A stretch of DNA of 64,000 nucleotides from Rachycentron canadum (Eukaryota; Chordata; Actinopteri; Carangiformes; Rachycentridae): contig CM076651.1 of NCBI GenBank assembly GCA_038496675.1, positions 14,034,613 to 14,098,612 on the forward strand. Direction: 5' to 3'. A program made the position numbers and the translations under genes. This document shows, one piece after another, positions 57,601-64,000 of the stretch (the first letter of the stretch is position 1; every line of letters begins with the position of its first letter). The notes under the pieces are model-generated. The model did not search any database and was not told the origin of the DNA. It saw nothing but the letters and a program-made list of their open reading frames with translations.

Positions 57601-60103
57601 AGAGTCTGTGGGGAAATGAAGCAGGGATTTTGAAAGAAAAAAAAAAATAATGACCACCAGAAGAGGTTTCTCTTCCTTTGTCACCACTCTCCATAACAGC
57701 CATAAAGCAATGCCATGATAACAGACTCATAAAAACCAGCATGCTGGGGAATGGCATACTGTATTGAGCCAGTACCTTTGATTCTTACACATGCTTTATG
57801 GCCCATGTCGTATTTATATGTTCTGCTTTTCAATATTTATAGACAGAAATTTAAATCTTTTTACTCCACATAGTGTCAGTGACTATACACACGGGTTGTC
57901 TGCAGTAGAATAGAGGTCAAAGCTTGATAGTTGTTGGTAAAGTCTTTAATTTGACTTTAAGGGAAAGAGACAGAGCCCAAGATAGAGATTAATTTACATT
58001 ATGTAGGTAATGGGTAAAGGAGGACAAAGCATGAAGGGGGGCTGTGGTAGATGAGTGCAAGGCCTTGGAGATGGAGACTTAAGCGGACAGGGAAAGATGG
58101 AAGTGCAGCAAAGAAAGAGCGCATGTAGAAAAACAGAGCAAGGCGAGACAGAGGGAAAAAAACAAACACGGTTCAGAAAGAGACAGATAGGGAGAGTTAG
58201 GGAATTTAATGAAAGAATTCCCACTGATAGAAGAAATAAGCCCATTTCCTCAGCTGATCAAATTGAAGTTTGGGCTTCGGGCATTGCTCCATTATTGGCA
58301 GAAGAGGAGGAGAGGAGCTGGTGCTTAGTGCTTTAACTCCTCTTTATTTTTCCTGTGTCTTTGATCTGACAGCCTTGCTGCCTCTTTACAGACAGCAGCT
58401 CCTCACACTTCCTCTTCCCTGCTCCTGCAGGGATCTCACCTACTGGGAGCCAATGAGGCTAAACACACACCCACATGCAGAACAAGGCACACAGAAACAG
58501 GCACATGTTCACAATATACACATCCTCACATAGAACAAAAGTACAATAAAACACATCCTTTGAAACAGATGGGTAAACATGGACACAAGCATAACTATGC
58601 AAATGTGCACTAATGCCAGATTCATCAAACTGCAAAATGAGTTTTACTGTGAGCTGGATGGAAAATAGCCTCTTTGGCATAATGAAAGTGTTCACAATAA
58701 GCTTCGCCAGCACCTACATTAAGACACAGATAGACATCAATAAAGTTAAAAGCACTTACGATCACTTATGTGGTCTGTTAGTCCAAAGAGAAAAGGCAAG
58801 GAGGGAAAAATATTTTGGTTGCAATAAACAAGAAGGAGAAGAGATAGTTAAATACATAAATAGTCCAAACAGTTAGATGTTTCACAGATAACTGAACAAC
58901 AATTATGATGCATGGACAATAAAGCAGTGTAATATCTCTTGTAATGGAGCGTAACTCTTGACCCTGGCCTCCTTGACAGAGATTTTAACAGATCTCCTTT
59001 ATTGATCCTGATCAATCAGTCCTCACTGACTCTCACTGACATGGCAGAGGCTCACTAATTGAAAGGCACAGGACACCTTGACCTATTACATCTTTGACCT
59101 GCTGCCCCCTCCACCTTCTCATCATCCTTCTTTCATCCTCGTCCAGCCATCTTACCCCCAGGTCATCCCGTCCTCTCGGGAATTAGACTGGGAGATTTAC
59201 TGCATTTCATCAACATTTACATGATAAATATATATGTGTATGTGTGTGTAAATGGGCTCATGTGTTTCTATGCATGTGAAATTACTTGTTTGTATTCACA
59301 CAAACTCTGTGTGGGTGGTGAAGGACTGTGACTCATTGTAAGCAGTCTTAGATAAAGAGTGAACAACAAAAGCAATAGTGGCAATGATATTCTTTCTCTC
59401 TGTCTCTCTCCCTCTCCTCTCTCCACTGGAGCTCAGTGGGCAGGCCAGAAGCAGCAGCAGAGGAGATGAAGATCAATTTCCCTGCAGGGCCACAAGCTCA
59501 GCTGTATTTCCAATGCCCACATATTACATCGAGGAGGAGGAAGAAATGAGACCAAGCAAGGAAAAGCCTAGCTGGATTATTGTTGTGTAACTCAATTGTT
59601 GATTAAATTACTCCCCAATCAGATTCTGGTTTGCACCAAGGAAACCAGATCAATACTGCGACTAATCAATGCAGTATGAGGGGATCAATTACAGAGTAAT
59701 TAGACTCACCACAGGCACAGATGAGTGCTAACCAAAAAGGCCTCAAACAGTGTAGTATTTCAAGCATAAAAGCACAATCCAACCCTGAATATTGAGGCTA
59801 TTGAAAGAGAAACATGCTCATTCTGCTCATTTGCACTAATTAATCACGATGAAAGATCATTATTAGCCTGCTTTGATGAATCAACAATGTAATTAGCACA
59901 ACAAATAGATATTTGAACCTCATGGAAACATTCAGCTACCATTGTTATGAATGGTACTACATGAATCAGTACTCACAGTTGGAGGGTATGTGTATGGCTG
60001 CTTGGCTGGGCTGGGCAGCAAAGGATAGGAGGAGGAGTAAGGGGAGGAGGCGAGAGGAGCATTGCCCCCTACTGCCAACCTGCTGTCGCTGCGTGTGAGG
60101 CAT
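44905..60103 (-). CDS. l1cam: L1CAM neural cell adhesion molecule
   Basis: Twenty-eight coding exons, the number I recall for human L1CAM, sum to 3816 nt (1271 aa; human 1257). Order: signal peptide, a 15-nt microexon, six Ig domains, five fibronectin III domains, one membrane helix and a cytosolic tail with a 12-nt microexon. Known role: axonal adhesion and guidance by homophilic and integrin contacts, with ankyrin and AP-2 binding in the tail. It is L1CAM rather than neurofascin, NrCAM or CHL1 because of IHIPSNY/PPVITTQP at the N-terminus, EAAPYW before Ig4 and the membrane region FATQGWFIGVVSAI with RSKGGKYSVKDKEE. Oddities: the FIGQY ankyrin motif and the Ig6 RGD are absent, and two introns use GC donors. 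Teleosts have two paralogs; which one this is remains open. Confidence 0.96.
45625..45636 (-). CDS. l1cam: l1cam 12-nt RSLE microexon
   Basis: The exon ATCTCTAGAAAG is bounded by AG and GT and is phase-preserving, so skipping keeps the frame. It completes Arg and adds Ser-Leu-Glu. In mammals this exon is neuron-specific and creates the YRSL endocytosis signal. Confidence 0.9.
46868..46999 (-). CDS. l1cam: l1cam exon 25: transmembrane segment
   Basis: The exon encodes a short extracellular stem, one hydrophobic helix (about residues 1137-1160, WFIGVVSAIVLLLLILLILC) and the stop-transfer KRSKGGKYS. The last four residues begin the ERM-binding region known in L1. The exon ends TCAG and is followed by a GC donor (gcaagt) at 46867-46866. 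Confidence 0.94.
47401..50775 (-). CDS. l1cam: l1cam exons 15-24: five fibronectin type III domains
   Basis: Exon pairs, one pair per domain: FN1 50674-50775 and 50103-50300; FN2 49943-50013 and 49623-49848; FN3 49390-49505 and 48806-49022; FN4 48353-48475 and 47876-48052; FN5 47665-47778 and 47401-47550. Typical landmarks are VTLNW, YRFRVIAINEVG and FEIKVQTVNEIGDGPEP. FN3 contains a basic segment HHRGRRAKE (cleavage-like RGRR at residues 877-880), where mammalian L1 is cut by furin-type proteases and plasmin. The exon 16 donor (50102-50101) is GC, not GT. Confidence 0.94.
50928..57082 (-). CDS. l1cam: l1cam exons 3-14: six Ig-like domains
   Basis: Exon pairs, one pair per domain: Ig1 56980-57082 and 56255-56457; Ig2 55162-55284 and 54505-54675; Ig3 53516-53630 and 52931-53115; Ig4 52519-52650 and 52288-52434; Ig5 52085-52196 and 51625-51785; Ig6 51349-51508 and 50928-51052. 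Each shows the two cysteines and a DxGxYxC-like motif (for example DAGEYQC and DEGVYTC). The first four domains form the horseshoe used for homophilic binding. Ig6 reads IQWRKNNQK where human L1 has the integrin-binding WRGDGRD. Confidence 0.94.
51560..51617 (+). repeat. (TG)n microsatellite in l1cam intron 12
   Basis: An almost pure TG tract of about 58 bases ends just 7 bases from the exon 12 donor (on the minus strand a CA-repeat directly downstream of the splice site). Confidence 0.95.
54321..54420. repeat. Inverted repeat fused to a fragment of a common fish repeat
   Basis: ACATTTCTGTCAAAAC at 54321-54336 is exactly reverse-complemented at 54345-54360 around an 8-base loop. The following bases CAACAGCTATCCAATGGATT, and then GCCATGAAATTTAGTACA, match a widespread teleost interspersed element. 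This looks like a snapback end or a truncated MITE inside l1cam intron 6. Confidence 0.6.
58760..58774 (-). CDS. l1cam: l1cam 15-nt microexon before Ig1
   Basis: ACCACATAAGTGATC is flanked by a pyrimidine-rich tract plus CAG and by a gtaagt donor. Joined to its neighbours it gives Tyr-His-Ile-Ser-Asp. Human L1 has Tyr-Glu-Gly-His-His at the same place, from a microexon that is included in neurons. Both flanking phases fit, so it can be skipped without a frame change. Confidence 0.8.
59977..60103 (-). CDS. l1cam: l1cam exon 1: start codon and signal peptide
   Basis: The exon encodes MPHTQRQQVGSRGQ, then a hydrophobic core RLLPLLLLLSFAA and a likely cleavage site near QPSQAA, followed by IHIPSN (human IQIPEE). 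An in-frame TGA lies two codons upstream of this ATG, which fixes the start. A second out-of-frame ATG just downstream would not give a signal peptide. Confidence 0.85.
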
Positions 60104-61688
60104 TGCTCACTGTCCCATCAAAGTCCCACCTGCTCACACACACGTACAGTAAAAAGCACACAGAGGGCAACCTCACACACACTCGTGCTGAGCAAGTGTG
60201 AGGCTATGTTTTGCTTCCAGGAGGCCTCAGCTTTGCCTCGTAGGTCTTTGGTCCCCCTTGTCTTCTCTCCTGTTTTTTTTCTTTCTCTTTCCTGTCTCCT
60301 CTTCGTTAAGTAAGGTCCACGCCCTCCTGCTGGTCTCCTCTCTGAAAGATAAAAGAGAAGGGAGGAGATGAGGGGAGGACAAGAGGAACAGGGAGAGGGA
60401 GGGGCAGAGAGGGGCCATGTGTCAGAATGGGAGAAAAATAACCCTGCACCATGTGGTCAGACCTATAGACAGGTCGAGACGTGGAATTAATACACCAATC
60501 AAGAGTCAACAATGTACACCCCCCCCCCCAAAAAAAAAATGTCTATCACTGAACCTGTTCCTCCTCCTCCAAAAAAAAGAAAAAATCCATTTGGTTAATT
60601 ACATGAGCAGTGGCCCATATGGAAGAACAACAACAACAAGCGGCAAAGAGCCTCCCAGAACCCAGATGGACTGTGGACACACAAATCCAGATTGATTAAG
60701 ATAATATGCAAGACAGACACACAAATAGTTGATAAATAGGTTGACTTTTCACGGTTGCATTACACAAACTGAACCATTCATAGTGTACTTGGGCTATAGG
60801 TCTGTGATAAGTGTGCGATAAAGATGCTATCAGTCATGGTGAGTGAGGCGAACCACCCCTGCTAGGAGTCTATCCGTTCTCCATCTGTACTCTTGGAGCC
60901 AGTCCTCGCCACAACATGCAGGCTTGTCCTCCCCCGCGGCACCACGTGGCGTAGCCCACTGACTGTTTACACTACTCAGTATCACACACAAAGAACTGTT
61001 AAAGCGCCCCATGATTAAGATGTACATGCAAGACAAAAGAAAACGACAATAGAAAGAGCTTATTTGGCAGCTCTGCGGGAATGACAGCCTGATTGAAAGA
61101 GATTTGGCTGTGGACAGTGCTGTTTGTTCAGAGTGCCAAAATGCTGTAATGGTTGACCTTGGAGAGTGTGAAAAGGTCAGACAGGGGAGGAGATGAAGAT
61201 GATGGAGAAGATTGAAGGCAAGAAGAGGGTGGAGCGGTGATTATCATTAATTTTCTTTTATCTTGTGAGTAATGGCTAGCCAGTTGACAACTGTGGATAT
61301 TTCATGTCAATCAATGCAGAATATATTGAACAATATCTTAGACAGAGGAACAGCAGTGTGGGATTTGTCTACATCAAAATAGCCAGATTAGATTAAATTA
61401 CAGACCAAACAAGAGCCTTAAAACCCTTAATAAGGCAGTTTAAACTAACAGCATTAGGATTAAATGAGCCATTACATTCACTTGCTTGCCTTGTCAGAGG
61501 AATGGCACAACAAACACACTGAAAGAGGTAGGGTGGGGTGCAGTGGGTGGCGGACTTCTGGGGGGAATGACAAGTAAAAAAGTGGTTTTGAGCAAGAGAA
61601 CAGAGGAGAGGGAGAGGTGAAGGTGAGCAAGGAGAGCGGTACAGAGAAAACAGGGAGGGTGGGGGGTAATGGGAGGAGTGGAGCGATG

Positions 61689-61730
61689 TGGAAGGAGGAG
61701 AGGAGGAGGAGGATGAGGAGGAGGAGAAGG
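61689..61730 (+). repeat. (GGA)n purine tract
   Basis: An imperfect GGA/GAG run of about 42 bases sits within a longer purine-rich stretch from 61595. Confidence 0.9.
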
Positions 61731-63250
61731 AATGACAAAGGGTGACAGCTGTGATGCTAATCCTATCTGTCCACTTGCACGCGCATTTGAACACATGCAA
61801 GCTCCTCCAATCAGTGTGTATTATTTGTTCACTTTCTTCTTGATTCTGTATCTCCTTTTCCAGTCCCTTAATCAGACTGAAGCTGCTTCAGTTGTTGTTC
61901 TCTGGAGACAGGGGGCCAATTACAGTGACACTGTCTTAAACCAGCCTCTCCAAAATGCCAGTAGAGTCAAATAAAAGAAGCAGGGATAGTCAGGGTATTA
62001 GTACTGGTGTTAATGTGATCTAAGGTGGGAGCTCATCTATCACTGTCCCTTCCAAGGAGACGGCAAAGGAGGGCTGAACAGAGTGAAGCAGGGCTGTAGC
62101 TTGTCATAATGCCAATCACAATTCACTAAGGGACTGTACTGCACGTGCACAAGCCGGTACACACGCTCAGACAGACACTAGTGGGGAGACATACAAAGAA
62201 GCTTGTAATGCATGGATGGACAGACAGTAAGGAAGTTGGGCAGACAGACACACAGCTCAAGTGGTCTGACAGAAGAGATCAGACAGATAAAAGGGCATGG
62301 TCCAGTGGACTCCAGTCAGGAGGTAGATTGTGCCACAGAATATTTCAGTCATGTTGAGTAGGAGCAGTAAAGGGGAACACTATAATGGGCAGGGGTGTGA
62401 CTGGGTGAGGAAAAGGCTGAGAGAGACAGAGAAAGAGGGATAAAGTAGTGTGGATGGTTGCCATGTAACTGTGCCGACCCACAATCTGATAGCTCAGACT
62501 GATGGGACCTAAGATATACCAACACAAATGCACACAATGCACACAGACACACTTCCACTCTGTGTGCACGGCACGGAGCCTCGTGGCCGCTCTATTATCA
62601 CAAGGGTGAGGGACATTGACAGTGAAGCAGATGCCTGATTTCACTTCTGCAGGGTGTCCGCTGTGCAGCTGTCAGTGATCCAATCGCAGTCCTGTTACCT
62701 GCTTCATTGGACAGGGTCAGAGGTCACGCCTGGGATGGCTGCCTGCAGCTGGGCTCAGATGACCCATAGCATTGTTTCTGAGTGCTTTTAAAAACTATTA
62801 TAACTGCTGGGATGTCAATGGGTGCCATCAAAAATCATTCAATCACAGGGAGATTGTAGAGTGTGCAGCAATGGGTTGAGATTTGAGGGCGTGGTCATTT
62901 CTTTTTATCACAAGAAAGGCTCACTAGGGAAAATTAGCTACCAGCAAGCCATGTCTCAAGCAAGGTATATCAACCAAGTCAATTTCAAAAACTCTTCAAT
63001 TATTCATGAATTCCTGCTTCGAGGCGTTTTGCTTACAAAAACACAGAAACTGAAACATTGTGTATTAAGATGTTTCTGTTGCTATCATTAGCTGAGTTTA
63101 ATTGCTGCACTACTATTGTGAAGTGCACCCCTCCTGTCTTCCATTAGATAGATAATTGCACCCTTCTGTCCTCTGCAAAATGTAGTAATTAGCATTAAGT
63201 AGACATGTTGGGCGTTGCCAAAGACTTCAAATGCTGAACAGAATCTCTTA

Positions 63251-63251
<1 letters not shown>

Positions 63252-63291
<40 letters not shown>
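63252..63291 (+). repeat. (TG)n microsatellite
   Basis: A pure TG tract of about 20 units in l1cam upstream DNA. Confidence 0.95.
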
Positions 63292-63557
63292 TGAGAGGGC
63301 AAAACATGCAAGATCAATCCTCAAGAGTCAAATCATGTTCTGAGTTTCACAAATATTCTGATCTCCCTCTTTCCAACCACCCACATGCAAGAGACACTTT
63401 TACTTTGCTTCATATCCTCATGCATCTGTGTGAGGAGCCACAGTGTTGATGACTGTAGCCTGGTATGTTTTCTCTCAACACATGGAAAAAAGTATCTCTG
63501 TACTTTGATCAGATGTGTTGTTCTACTGGATTCTACCGTGTGAGAGTGTGTTTGTAT

Positions 63558-63560
<3 letters not shown>

Positions 63561-63610
<50 letters not shown>
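63561..63610 (+). repeat. (TG)n microsatellite
   Basis: An almost pure TG tract of about 24 units, preceded by a degenerate GTATG start. Confidence 0.95.
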
Positions 63611-63611
<1 letters not shown>

Positions 63612-63950
63612 ATGTTCAAACATGTGTGCAGGTCTTTGCGTCCTGTCATGCCTTGCTTTTAAATATTAACTACCTCCAGCTGTGAAGATGTGTAGGGGGA
63701 GAGGATGCGAGATGGAAGGAGGGGGGGGGAAATAAACGAATACATGCCCCCCTTTACCCCCTTCTCTTCCCCCAGGGTTTGTCTGTCTGGAGAAACATCA
63801 GACTGAAAAGAGACAGACGGAAGGACAAGGAAAAGGTAGTGATTTCTACATAAACAAAGAGAGTACTTACTAAGACAAATGGACTGACAGAGTTGTGGCC
63901 TAACAGGAGAAGGGCAGTGAGAGATTATCAGGGTCAATGGATAGCATAAG

Positions 63951-64000
63951 TATATATATGTGTGTGTGTGTATGTGTTCGGTGTGTGTGTGTGTGTGTGT
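63951..64000 (+). repeat. (TG)n microsatellite running off the window edge
   Basis: TATATATG then TG units interrupted by TATG and TTCGG, continuing to the last base. Confidence 0.9.

Larger units (their letters stand above)
60104..64000. other. l1cam upstream region, no further gene recognised
   Basis: This holds the l1cam 5' leader and promoter, possibly with non-coding 5' exons in introns that cannot be seen from sequence alone. It includes purine-rich blocks (60350-60420, 61600-61730), a C10A9-like homopolymer near 60520, and three long TG tracts. Open frames here are products of these simple repeats. Confidence 0.55.

Noticed and set aside
59977..60061. Alternative ATG at about 60061 as the l1cam start
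   Set aside because: Its frame gives a proline-rich peptide without a signal sequence and ends in the wrong phase for the next exon.
44905..60103. Identification as neurofascin (NFASC also maps to human 1q32, near CACNA1S)
   Set aside because: The N-terminus, the EAAPYW linker, the membrane segment and the RSKGGKYSVKDKEE tail are specific to L1CAM.
61393..61800. Minus-strand serine/proline-rich frames of 86-135 codons
   Set aside because: They are translations of the GGA/GAG simple repeat on the other strand.
62651..62671. Possible REST/RE1 silencer upstream of l1cam
   Set aside because: Only the TGTCCG core and a few flanking bases fit; too many mismatches to the 21-bp consensus.

Overview
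The window is vertebrate nuclear DNA, almost certainly from a teleost fish and probably a spiny-rayed one. Signs of this are GT-AG introns that are mostly short, dispersed repeats typical of that group (a Tc1-like fossil, a tRNA-derived SINE and other common fish repeats), (CA)n/(TG)n tracts, and proteins close to but clearly different from mammalian ones. No bacterial, viral or CRISPR content was seen. A 400-base run of N at 7889-8288 is an assembly gap.

Five protein-coding genes were reconstructed exon by exon. All five have an open frame from start to stop and consistent splice phases. They are tmem9 (+, 2313-5649, 5 coding exons, 187 aa), cacna1s (+, 8655-26594, 45 coding exons, 1846 aa), smc1a (-, 29160-38502, 26 coding exons, 1231 aa; called smc1al in zebrafish), ribc1 (+, 39538-42167, 7 coding exons, 377 aa) and l1cam (-, 44905-60103, 28 coding exons, 1271 aa). 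tmem9 and cacna1s lie head to tail. cacna1s and smc1a converge. smc1a and ribc1 diverge from a shared promoter that carries a TCTCGCGAGA palindrome. ribc1 and l1cam converge with candidate poly(A) signals about 155 bp apart. From 60104 to the end there is l1cam upstream DNA with TG and GGA repeats and no recognisable gene.

The genes belong to different pathways: endolysosomal chloride/proton transport (tmem9), skeletal-muscle excitation-contraction coupling (cacna1s), cohesin (smc1a), ciliary doublet microtubules (ribc1) and axonal adhesion (l1cam). They do not form one functional system. The order joins two blocks that are separate in human: CACNA1S-TMEM9 on 1q32, and the X-linked genes SMC1A-RIBC1 and L1CAM.

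I found no undescribed multi-gene system. The observations most worth checking are molecular. First, a lysine replaces the conserved aspartate just outside the repeat I selectivity-filter glutamate of Cav1.1, in a lineage known for non-conducting muscle Cav1.1. Second, the ankyrin-binding FIGQY motif of L1CAM is replaced by LVSQL, while the YRSLE endocytosis microexon is kept. Third, l1cam has two GC-AG introns. Fourth, a perfect 19-bp hairpin sits 15 nt downstream of a cacna1s splice donor. Fifth, two small in-frame exons encode the cacna1s IVS3-S4 linker.
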